DNA from: CAZIWX01 sp964543125
GTDB lineage: Bacteria; Fidelibacterota; UBA8477
Assembly: GCA_964543125.1 (NCBI GenBank)
Contig: CAZIWX010000053.1
Location: 1 to 17,386 of the forward strand
DNA: 17,386 nt
Direction: 5' to 3'
The translations under genes and the position numbers were made by a program. Below, piece after piece: positions 1 through 6,587 of the stretch (its first letter is position 1; every line of letters begins with the position of its first letter). Below the pieces are notes generated by a model. That model was not told the origin of the DNA, did no database searches, and saw only the letters and a list, made by a program, of their open reading frames with translations.

Positions 1-2
1 AT

Positions 3-1454
3 GCGGGCCTGGAAACCCGGATTGAAGCCTTTCTGGATATTGTCCAGCGTTACCTTAACCTGGCGGGTCCTAAAACTGAATCCCGGCCGGAGTACGGCTT
101 TCTATCCGCCCGTGCCATTTTGGGAAACGGCAAGTTTCATTTCATCTATTTAAACGGCGCCGTTCTCCAAATGTCCGATCCCCGCATTCGCATTTTGTTC
201 CCGTCCATGAGCCAGGTAAGTTCCCAGGCTCTAAGCGCTGTATTTCGGCACATGAACATCGACGCCATGGTACTACCCGTCATGGATGAACGGGATTTAA
301 AAATCGGCCGCGGAAACTCCACCTGTAAAGAATGTCTCCCGCTCCAGTTGACCCTGGGGGCGTTCATTCGCTATTTGAAGGACGAGCGTAGACCGGATGA
401 ATTCACCATTTATTTCATGCCTACCGCCGACGGGCCCTGCCGCTTCGGCCAATATCAGGATTTCATGGGCGACTGGATCAAACGGAATCAGATTCCCAAT
501 GTAGCTTTAATATCCCTGGATGGCGAAGACGGTTACGCCGGCCTGGGCAGCAGCTTTGCGTTGAAAGCCCTGCGCGCCGCGATGATCGCCGATCTTTTTG
601 ACGATATCTATTATGCGATTCAGATCAATGCCGTGGATCGGGTGGCTGCAACGCAACAATTCCATGAGATTTGGGATCGGGTGTTGGTGGATTTGGCGGC
701 CCCGAAAATCGATCTGGATTCGTTACTGGCCAATGCCGTAGCCCGTCTAAAGGCAATTCCTCACCAACGGCCGCTCTCTGAAATTCCGACGATTTTAATG
801 GTGGGGGAAATCTATGTTCGGAAGGAAGGTCTCAGCCGGCGCTGGTTGCCGGAGCGACTACTGGAACACGGCATTTTGGCCCACTGTGCGCCGATCCACG
901 AGTGGACCATGTACCTCGATTGGTTAACCCACAAGAAAATCAATCGCAAAGATCCGCGCTACCGAACCTGGGTTAAAAACGAGATTAAAATTCAGATCGT
1001 TAAACGTATGGAGCGCAAACTAAAGCAGACACTGGCCGAGAGTGGCTGGTATCAGCCGCGGTTCATTGACATCGAACACATCATGGAGATTTCCCGCCAT
1101 TTTATTTCGACCTGGTTGACCGGCGAGGCGGCTCTTACCACCGGCGGACCCCTGGCGGAAGTGGGGCGGGATTTCTGCGGCGCCATTTCTATCGGACCCT
1201 TCGGCTGCATGCCCAACCGGCTGAGTGAATCCATTCTCTACCCCTGCATGGACCGGGAGCATCTGGCGCCTTTCCGGCATGACCCGGAATTCCACCGTGT
1301 TACCCGGGAGGTTTCCAGTCTGCCGTTTCTTTCCATAGAAAGTGATGGCAATCCCTTCCCGCAGTTGATCGAAGCCCGGCTGGAGGCATTTGTGGTTCAA
1401 GCCCTGCGGATGCACAAGGTGCTCCGGCAGGCAAATAGTGTTCCGGTGAATTAG
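3..1454 (+). CDS. 2-hydroxyacyl-CoA dehydratase activase-related protein, C-terminal part (5' truncated by window edge)
   Basis: The frame is open from the first bases of the window, and the first TTG/ATG codons lie inside the protein, so the true start is outside. The visible 483 residues match the C-terminal region of the very large (about 1400 aa) proteins that combine a BcrAD/BadFG-type ATPase with DUF2229 and dehydratase-like segments. Supporting motifs are a CxxC (CKEC, nt 324-335), the segment GPCRFGQY (nt 432-455), a DFCGAISIGPFGCMPN stretch with two more cysteines (Cys codons 1176 and 1206), and a final FLSIESDGNPFPQLIEARLE block. Activators of this family use ATP and a 4Fe-4S cluster to inject an electron into 2-hydroxyacyl-CoA dehydratases. 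The conserved cysteines here probably bind iron-sulfur, which is inference. Its exact substrate is unknown, and the stand-alone fusion proteins are mostly uncharacterised. The stop at 1452-1454 is followed by a 225-nt gap. Confidence 0.8.
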   Translation, partial: AGLETRIEAFLDIVQRYLNLAGPKTESRPEYGFLSARAILGNGKFHFIYLNGAVLQMSDPRIRILFPSMSQVSSQALSAVFRHMNIDAMVLPVMDERDLKIGRGNSTCKECLPLQLTLGAFIRYLKDERRPDEFTIYFMPTADGPCRFGQYQDFMGDWIKRNQIPNVALISLDGEDGYAGLGSSFALKALRAAMIADLFDDIYYAIQINAVDRVAATQQFHEIWDRVLVDLAAPKIDLDSLLANAVARLKAIPHQRPLSEIPTILMVGEIYVRKEGLSRRWLPERLLEHGILAHCAPIHEWTMYLDWLTHKKINRKDPRYRTWVKNEIKIQIVKRMERKLKQTLAESGWYQPRFIDIEHIMEISRHFISTWLTGEAALTTGGPLAEVGRDFCGAISIGPFGCMPNRLSESILYPCMDREHLAPFRHDPEFHRVTREVSSLPFLSIESDGNPFPQLIEARLEAFVVQALRMHKVLRQANSVPVN

Positions 1455-1460
1455 CTTATG

Positions 1461-1477
1461 TAATCCTCTCCGGATTA
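1461..1477 (+). other. small hairpin after the dehydratase-related gene
   Basis: A perfect 6-bp inverted repeat (TAATCC / GGATTA) with a 5-nt loop begins 7 nt after the stop codon. No T-tract follows, so it is not a convincing intrinsic terminator. It could stabilise the 3' end of the transcript or be chance. Confidence 0.2.
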
Positions 1478-1599
1478 ATACTCATAATACTGGAATAATC
1501 CTTGACTGCCGGTGAGGATCTTGATTTGAAAGTTGCAAGAAATTGAGGGCTAGCGCTCACCATCAAAAGGCTGAAATTGGGCGTGCGGATAAACACGAT

Positions 1600-1645
1600 C
1601 CCGGCATCTACACTCAATATTTGCCGCGGGTGCCGGGTTTGAGTG
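1600..1645 (+). other. putative H-type pseudoknot in the leader of the small membrane protein gene
   Basis: Two perfect 7-bp complementary pairs interlock. CCCGGCA (1600-1606) pairs with TGCCGGG (1631-1637), and CACTCAA (1611-1617) pairs with TTGAGTG (1639-1645). The order 5'A-5'B-3'A-3'B is the topology of an H-type pseudoknot with a 4-nt first loop, a 13-nt middle segment and a 1-nt junction. It ends 34 nt before the ATG at 1680 and about 18 nt before the purine-rich Shine-Dalgarno (AGGGGAGGGG). That position would suit a translational riboswitch or protein-binding leader. I do not recognise a known riboswitch consensus in it, so chance pairing remains possible. Confidence 0.3.
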
Positions 1646-1679
1646 ACAGTGAATCAGAAACCAAAGGGGAGGGGAACCA

Positions 1680-1910
1680 ATGTCAAAAACCCTGGCTTAT
1701 ACTCTGGCAATAATAATGTTTCTGGCGCTTCTGGCCGCGTGGAGTATGGGTTTATATCAGGTGATTATTGCTCCGGCGGGTGACTTGCCGATCTGGGGTA
1801 AAGTATTAATCACAATCGTCTTGGTAGCGCTACTTTTAGCGTTTCTGTATGTTATTATTGACCGGCTACGGTCGCGCAAATCAGAAAATTTGGAGGGTGT
1901 GAAATGGTAA
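1680..1910 (+). CDS. small two-helix membrane protein, unknown function
   Basis: This 76-residue protein has two predicted transmembrane helices, about residues 6-28 and 40-62, joined by a short loop containing AGDLPIWGK. A basic tail (DRLRSRKSE) follows and probably lies in the cytoplasm. The start is supported by a strong purine-rich Shine-Dalgarno (AGGGGAGGGG) about 6 nt upstream of the ATG. Its last 7 nt overlap the start of the YbjQ-family gene, so the two are almost certainly co-translated and may act together, possibly with the small protein as a membrane anchor; this is inference. I do not recognise a named family. The leader contains a possible pseudoknot. Its size, clean ribosome site and coupling to a conserved gene make a real gene likely. 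Confidence 0.75.
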   Translation: MSKTLAYTLAIIMFLALLAAWSMGLYQVIIAPAGDLPIWGKVLITIVLVALLLAFLYVIIDRLRSRKSENLEGVKW

Positions 1911-2221
1911 AATGGGTTACGACGCCGACTGTTCCGGGCCGGGAGCTTGAATCGGATTTGGGGGTTGTGCGAGGGAATACTGTCCGTGCCCGAAATATCG
2001 GCCGGGATATTATGGCATTTTTACGGATGCTGGTGGGTGGTGAATTGCCGGAGTATTCAGCACTCATGGCGGAAGCCCGGGAACAGGCCACGGACCGTAT
2101 GCTGCAACGCGCTGAAGAGATCGGTGCTGATGCGGTGGTCAATGTCCGGTATACCACAGCCATGATTATGCAGAGTACCGCCGAGATTTTGGCGTACGGG
2201 ACGGCGGTTAAGTTAAAATAG
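1904..2221 (+). CDS. ybjQ: YbjQ/UPF0145 (heavy-metal-binding-like domain) protein
   Basis: The 105-residue product matches the YbjQ/UPF0145 family across its full length; the usual length is about 105 residues. Recognisable features are an N-terminal TTPTVPGRELESDLGVVRGN strand-turn motif, the RARNIGRDI segment, a long amphipathic helix (AEAREQATDRMLQRAEEIGA) and the characteristic GADAVVNVRY strand. Family members form ring-shaped oligomers in crystal structures, but no reaction is established, and the heavy-metal label is historical. The gene starts 7 nt inside the upstream small membrane protein gene, with GGAGGG about 7 nt before its ATG, so the pair forms a translationally coupled unit. 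No trans-acting partner is visible further downstream, where a 374-nt gap begins. Confidence 0.88.
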   Translation: MVKWVTTPTVPGRELESDLGVVRGNTVRARNIGRDIMAFLRMLVGGELPEYSALMAEAREQATDRMLQRAEEIGADAVVNVRYTTAMIMQSTAEILAYGTAVKLK

Positions 2222-2595
2222 CCTGCGAACCAAACTATTTTTAAAATGGCGGATAATAATTATGAGAACCGGGGTGTGCGCCAACCTTCGACAAGCAGGC
2301 ACATCACTATTAGGATTGTTTCCCCGGGGTCTTCGAAGGGGTTCCGGACAATCCGGCAAGAGCTAGAAATTATATCTCGCCGGTTTAATATTAGCACAGT
2401 TCTATTCTTTGATCAATGAAGGAATCCCATGACCGGCTTTCAGGTGGCCGGCCGTGGCTATACGGAAAATCCGGGGTCATTTTCCAGCTAAGATTAAATT
2501 TTATTCATAATATTATTTATTGCTGGTATTCACTACCCACTGGTACCGAAATTGCTACTTCAAAAGGAAAGTTACTAATTTTAAGGAGGTTTTGC
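2222..2595 (+). other. intergenic region between ybjQ and the multiheme cytochrome gene
   Basis: This gap of 374 nt holds no gene that I can support. Near its start lies an imperfect hairpin (2313-2354) formed by GGATTGT and ACAATCC with an inner CCCC/GGGG helix; it lacks a T-tract. A 57-codon frame opens at 2246 and stops at 2417-2419, but it has no ribosome site and no recognisable similarity. The second half (about 2490-2580) is AT-rich and probably contains the cytochrome promoter, although no well-spaced -35/-10 pair stands out. An open frame runs from 2416 into the cytochrome gene, but its first 60 codons look non-coding. Confidence 0.5.
2583..2589 (+). promoter_or_regulatory. ribosome binding site fixing the cytochrome start at 2596
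   Basis: AAGGAGG lies 6 nt upstream of the ATG at 2596. That ATG opens directly into a lipoprotein signal peptide. The longer in-frame ATG at 2416 has neither a comparable site nor a signal peptide. Confidence 0.85.
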
Positions 2596-4122
2596 ATGAA
2601 ACGGTTTCTAATTCTAACAAGCAGTCTGGCACTGCTGTTTCTCTCAAATTGTGAGGAACCTAACGGGAGCCCCGTCATTGGGGATTTATCGGCCAGTAAT
2701 TTGAACCCCTACACACTGGAAAAAGTAGTTTTAACTGCCAGCGCCACCGATCCTGAAAATGATGTTTTAACAGTAAGCTGGGAAGCCTCCGCAGGTTCTT
2801 TTAGTGGTGCGACTGATTCTGATACGGTTACCTGGGTTGCACCGGCTGCAGCGACAGCCGCAACCATTACGGTCACCTACTCCGACGGAAGTAATTCCGT
2901 TTCCCAATCGATTGACCTGACCGTGGGTGATCTGCCCCAACTGGCCTATGTCGGCAGCGCAACCTGCGGTGATTGTCACGTGGATATTTATGGTACTTTT
3001 ATAGAAAGTGGCCACCCATACAAGTTCAATCTCGTTCATAATGGCGTTGCCCCAACCTATCCCAGTTTTGTAACTAACTATGTAACGGAATTACCAACCG
3101 GAGTCAGTAGTTGGAATGATGTAGCCGGTGTCATCGGCGGTTATGGTTGGAAAGAGCGGTTTGTCGGTATCGACGGCCAAATCATCGGGACGGGCGGCAG
3201 TGCGGTCTCCGCGGGAACTGGCCAAAATCAGCATAACTTCTTCGAGGGCTATGACTGGGGCTGGGTTGACTACCATCCAAATGATGTTAAGCCCTATAAT
3301 TATTCGTGTTTTAAATGTCACACTACCGGTGCGGTTGAGACCGCTAATCCGGATAGCTCCTGGCTAAAGGTGCAGCTTGACATTACCGATCCCAATGACA
3401 GTCCGCTGGGCTATTTCGAATATGGCGGAATTCAGTGCGAAGCCTGCCATGGCAAGGGCAGTCAACATGCCGTCACCGGTAATACCGATTACATTGATCG
3501 TATAACCACGAGCCGGCTGGAAGGTGTAAAAAATGATGTAGTTGCCTTGTGCGGTGACTGCCATACCCGCAATGCTGACCGTTCCATTGCCGTCTCCGGT
3601 GGTAAAATCAAGCACCATGAGCAGTATGATGAATTTATCAGTACTGCCCATTACCAGGACGGTGGTCTGACCTGTATCTCCTGTCACGATCCGCATAAAC
3701 GGGTTGAGTGGGAAGGTGACGGAATCAAAACAGCTTGTACGAGCTGCCATACCGACGCTAAATATCAAGTGACCGGCAGCATGTCATATCTTGAGTGTGT
3801 TGATTGTCACATGCCTTTTGCCGCTAAATCAGGTATTTCCCGTGGGACTTATGTGGGTGATATTAACTCTCACCTTTTCTCGATTTCAACCGATACAACC
3901 TGGAATATGATCAGTGACGATGGCGCCACGGTCCGGGTTGATAGCAATGGTAAGAGCCATTTATCGCTTGAATTTGCCTGCTATGGCTGCCATGATGACG
4001 GAAACGGTAACGGTGGTCACGAGACCTCACCGGGAAATCGCGTCGCGTATTCTGCTAAATCGAAGACGGACCTGTACAACCGGGCTTTGACGATTCACAG
4101 TTCTACCGTCGCTGCCAAGTGA
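2596..4122 (+). CDS. octaheme c-type cytochrome lipoprotein with N-terminal Ig-like domain
   Basis: From the ATG at 2596 the product has 508 residues. The N terminus, MKRFLILTSSLALLFLSNC, is a type II signal peptide with a lipobox ending at Cys19, so the mature protein should be lipid-anchored after export. Residues about 25-115 form a beta-rich Ig/PKD-like domain (SATDPENDVLTVSWEAS, then a TITVTYSDG strand). Eight CxxCH haem motifs follow, with first cysteines at residues 124, 238, 281, 319, 360, 381, 401 and 462. The long gap between haems 1 and 2 contains a GGYGWKERFVG segment seen in cytochrome c554-like multihaem proteins. Extra histidines may serve as distal ligands. A role in periplasmic or outer-surface electron transfer, for example to an external acceptor, is inferred from the family; no substrate can be assigned. 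The gene stands alone, with its own leader and terminator. Confidence 0.88.
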   Translation: MKRFLILTSSLALLFLSNCEEPNGSPVIGDLSASNLNPYTLEKVVLTASATDPENDVLTVSWEASAGSFSGATDSDTVTWVAPAAATAATITVTYSDGSNSVSQSIDLTVGDLPQLAYVGSATCGDCHVDIYGTFIESGHPYKFNLVHNGVAPTYPSFVTNYVTELPTGVSSWNDVAGVIGGYGWKERFVGIDGQIIGTGGSAVSAGTGQNQHNFFEGYDWGWVDYHPNDVKPYNYSCFKCHTTGAVETANPDSSWLKVQLDITDPNDSPLGYFEYGGIQCEACHGKGSQHAVTGNTDYIDRITTSRLEGVKNDVVALCGDCHTRNADRSIAVSGGKIKHHEQYDEFISTAHYQDGGLTCISCHDPHKRVEWEGDGIKTACTSCHTDAKYQVTGSMSYLECVDCHMPFAAKSGISRGTYVGDINSHLFSISTDTTWNMISDDGATVRVDSNGKSHLSLEFACYGCHDDGNGNGGHETSPGNRVAYSAKSKTDLYNRALTIHSSTVAAK

Positions 4123-4150
4123 TGATCTAATTTCTTCCTGAAGGGTGATG

Positions 4151-4183
4151 AAAGGGGAGCTATCCGGCTCCCCTTTTGTTTAT
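4151..4183 (+). terminator. intrinsic terminator after the cytochrome gene
   Basis: A perfect 10-bp stem (AAAGGGGAGC / GCTCCCCTTT) with a 6-nt loop TATCCG is followed by a T-rich tail (TGTTTATTGT). It starts 28 nt after the cytochrome stop and separates that gene from the two-component pair. Confidence 0.9.
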
Positions 4184-4218
4184 TGTGAGTTTTTAGGCCA
4201 CCGTTTATCTTTACCGCC

Positions 4219-4890
4219 ATGAAAGTATTGCTGGTAGAAGACGAAGCGCAGTTGGCGGTGGGTTTGGCTAATTTCCTGGAAGATAATGGCTTACAGATTC
4301 AGATTGAAGCAGATGGGGCCCGGGCACTGCGGGAACTCGAGCAGCACCATTATTCCGCCGTTATACTGGATTGGTTGCTGCCGGGAATAGACGGTATTGA
4401 AATCTGTAAAAAACTGCGAGCCCGGCATGATCTAACCCCCATTCTCATGTTAACGGCTCAATCATCGGTTAAACATCGGGTTGCAGGCCTTGAAACCGGT
4501 GCCGATGACTATGTCACCAAACCCTTTTATCCGGAAGAAATTTTATTACGCTTGAACAATCTTATTCGCCGGTGTCAGCAAATGCCGGTGACAAATTATA
4601 AAGCTTTGGGGTATTTATTTTCACCTTTGGAGCGGCGGGTCACGTGTGGGGAAACATCTATCGAACTATCCGGGAAAGAGGCCGATATTTTACTTCTGTT
4701 GTTCGAAAATCTGGGTACGGCAGTTGCCCGGAAGACATTTTTGGAACAGGTGTGGGGCTATAACTTTGATCCCAATACGAATATCGTGGAAGTGTATATT
4801 AAAATGCTCCGGAATAAACTAGCCCTGATCAGCGCGATTGAGCTTATTAAAACAAAACGGGGCGCCGGCTATTTTATACCAGCCGAGTAA
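4219..4890 (+). CDS. OmpR/PhoB-family response regulator
   Basis: This DNA-binding response regulator has 223 residues, the normal length for the OmpR/PhoB class. The receiver domain covers residues 1-117. It has the acidic pair E7-D8, phospho-acceptor D51 within ILDWLLPGIDG, T79 and K101 (in TKPF). The C-terminal winged-helix domain (about 125-222) ends with the recognition helix and wing (NIVEVYIKMLRNKL, then IKTKRGAGYFI). Phosphorylation by the kinase encoded next is expected to control its binding to promoters. The ATG at 4219 gives the canonical MKVLLVEDE start, although I see no good Shine-Dalgarno before it. The stop codon overlaps the kinase start by 1 nt (TAATG), so the pair is co-translated. 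The target genes are unknown. The cytochrome gene upstream is separated by a terminator, so a link to it is only positional. Confidence 0.95.
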   Translation: MKVLLVEDEAQLAVGLANFLEDNGLQIQIEADGARALRELEQHHYSAVILDWLLPGIDGIEICKKLRARHDLTPILMLTAQSSVKHRVAGLETGADDYVTKPFYPEEILLRLNNLIRRCQQMPVTNYKALGYLFSPLERRVTCGETSIELSGKEADILLLLFENLGTAVARKTFLEQVWGYNFDPNTNIVEVYIKMLRNKLALISAIELIKTKRGAGYFIPAE

Positions 4891-6293
4891 TGTATAAAGA
4901 CCTTCGCACCCGGCTCCTTCTCTCTCAAGGGCTAACCCTGGCCGGCATTATGCTGATCGTTACCCTGCTCCTCTGGCAACTGTTAGCTCGTAGTCTTATC
5001 TCGAATCTTGATCAATTTTTACACCAACAAGCTGACAATTTCAAAGCCACCATCGTTGTCAGTGATTCCACGATATCATTCTGCGACCTGAATCCCGAGT
5101 TTGTGCATTCCAAGCGGATTGAGGATGAGATCCCATTCTACATGCAGTTGCTGGATACCAATTATCAAACGATCATGCTCTCAGGGAGTCTCAAGGGCCA
5201 GGCCCTGCATCCTGAAGGCAAATTCCCGTTACACGAAATCCAGCGAACGGTCAGGCACGGAGAAGATAGACTACGCCAATTAATTACGCCCGTAACCTAT
5301 GCAGGCAAGCGGGCGGGCTGGTTGATTGTTAGTGTTTTTTACTACTATCTCGACAACTTCCGCCATCGGCTGTTTTCGGCCCTGACTCTGATTACGGGGC
5401 TGACCTTGGTGTTCCTCATTATTATTAATGTCGTTTTCATACGGTGGTCATTAAAACCCGTGCAGGATTTGGCGGAGCAGGTGAATGAACGAGCAAGTAA
5501 TAATATACTTGACCCTTTGCCGGTACCGAACAGCGCTGATGAATTTGCCTATCTGACCAAAACTTTCAATAATTTGCTCAAAACCGCTAAGACATCACTG
5601 GCGGAAGTCGAGCGTTTTAGCGGGGATGCCTCGCATGAGCTTAAAACACCCCTGGCGGTTATCCGTACAAAACTGATAAAACTGGATAGAGACCATACTC
5701 CGGAACAATCAGATGCTCTAACAGCGATTCATCAGGAAGTTGTTCGAATGCAACAAACCATTGATAACCTCCTAATCCTTAGTCAGGCAAATTTAAAGTA
5801 TACCCTGAAAAACGAGGTTGTCTGGCTAAACGACTTTATTGCTGATTCCATATCCCGAATCGAACATATTTATCGTTCGAAAAAGATTAATTATGACCTG
5901 AGTGAGGTGGCGTCTCTTAAAATCAACACGGATCTTTACCTCCTCTATTTGGTTTTTAATAATCTTTTGAAAAATGCCGTGTTGTATTCCCCGCCCGGCA
6001 GCACCATTCACATTCTGGCGTCAGCCGAAGAGCAGCCCGGCCACATCGTCATCAGAATATCTGACAAAGGTCCGGGTGTTCCGGAAGAAAAAATAGCGCG
6101 GCTGTTTACGCGTTTTTACCGCCTGGATTCAAGCCGGTCCCGAGGGTCGGGCGGGAGCGGGCTGGGTTTATCTATCGCCCGATGGGCGGCTGATATGCTG
6201 AACGGACAATTGAAGTTAAAAAACGCCGAGCCGGTAGGTTTAATTGCAACTCTTAGATTACCCGCGGAACCTGATCCGAAGTACGAATCATAA
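4890..6293 (+). CDS. sensor histidine kinase (HAMP-HisKA-HATPase)
   Basis: The 467-residue membrane kinase pairs with the preceding response regulator. Transmembrane helix 1 is about residues 10-36 and helix 2 about 161-186. They enclose an external sensor region of about 125 residues with no recognised ligand domain. A HAMP linker follows (about 187-240). The H-box SHELKTPLAV carries the phospho-acceptor His249. The ATPase domain shows the N-box NNLLKNAVLYS (N357 on), G1 box DKGPGVPE (D392), F-box FTRFYRLD and G2 box GSGGSGLGL (from G419), so all catalytic elements are present. Architecture and sequence are typical of CusS/QseC-like kinases that sense envelope conditions, but the signal cannot be inferred. 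Its start codon overlaps the regulator stop, and the following 294 nt are non-coding or partly belong to the restriction gene. Confidence 0.95.
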   Translation: MYKDLRTRLLLSQGLTLAGIMLIVTLLLWQLLARSLISNLDQFLHQQADNFKATIVVSDSTISFCDLNPEFVHSKRIEDEIPFYMQLLDTNYQTIMLSGSLKGQALHPEGKFPLHEIQRTVRHGEDRLRQLITPVTYAGKRAGWLIVSVFYYYLDNFRHRLFSALTLITGLTLVFLIIINVVFIRWSLKPVQDLAEQVNERASNNILDPLPVPNSADEFAYLTKTFNNLLKTAKTSLAEVERFSGDASHELKTPLAVIRTKLIKLDRDHTPEQSDALTAIHQEVVRMQQTIDNLLILSQANLKYTLKNEVVWLNDFIADSISRIEHIYRSKKINYDLSEVASLKINTDLYLLYLVFNNLLKNAVLYSPPGSTIHILASAEEQPGHIVIRISDKGPGVPEEKIARLFTRFYRLDSSRSRGSGGSGLGLSIARWAADMLNGQLKLKNAEPVGLIATLRLPAEPDPKYES

Positions 6294-6488
6294 AATCTAT
6301 TCGTACCGTGAACGGTAAGCCGGTTAAGGACTCCGAATGAACCGGAAACAGGCGTGCGATTTAATATTTTTTCGGTAGATAGGTGGTAGTATCTTTTTTA
6401 CTGAGAGTCAATTTTAGCTGCTTGATCGAGCACTATACTTGATAATCAATAGCCGATTAAGGAACGAAACCGAAAACTGTAGTAGTGC
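6294..6488 (+). other. gap between kinase and restriction gene with two adjacent inverted repeats
   Basis: Just after the kinase stop are TACCGT/ACGGTA (6304-6309 and 6312-6317) and CCGGTT/AACCGG (6320-6325 and 6340-6345). Further on is AGATA/TATCT (6377-6381, 6390-6394) followed by six T. The last could act as a weak terminator, but its stem is only 5 bp. TAG TAG stop codons at about 6480-6485 bound the restriction gene's frame. A TATACT hexamer at about 6434 could be a -10 element, but no matching -35 is convincing. Confidence 0.35.
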
Positions 6489-6587
6489 CTGAAAATTCTT
6501 AAGCCGTTTCAAAGTGTCAACCAAGCCTACCGCAAGGTCAAAATCCATCAAGCGGAACTAAATACCTTCCGGGATAACCTGAACCGG
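6489..6587 (+). other. in-frame coding-like upstream extension of the type IIG gene, CTG at its start
   Basis: Thirty-three sense codons precede the ATG at 6588 in the same frame, running back to two TAG stops. They read CTG AAA ATT CTT AAG and so on, giving (M/L)KILKPFQSVNQAYRKV followed by KIHQAELNTFRDNLNR. This looks like the amino end usual in this methylase family, as I remember it (a K-x-N-x-x-E-I-x-x-F-x-x-N-L type segment). No ATG, GTG or TTG exists in it and no Shine-Dalgarno precedes it. Either CTG is used as a start, or an original ATG has been mutated and translation now begins at 6588. Confidence 0.55.

Noticed and set aside
1502..1530. TTGACT followed 17 nt later by TTTGAA as a promoter
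   Set aside because: The -10 hexamer is too poor, and no supporting features were seen.
2246..2419. A 57-codon open frame after ybjQ
   Set aside because: No ribosome site, no recognisable motif, and it overlaps a hairpin; length is within chance expectation.
2416..2595. A 60-codon N-terminal extension of the cytochrome gene
   Set aside because: No ribosome site precedes 2416, whereas AAGGAGG precedes 2596, and only the shorter start gives a lipoprotein signal peptide.
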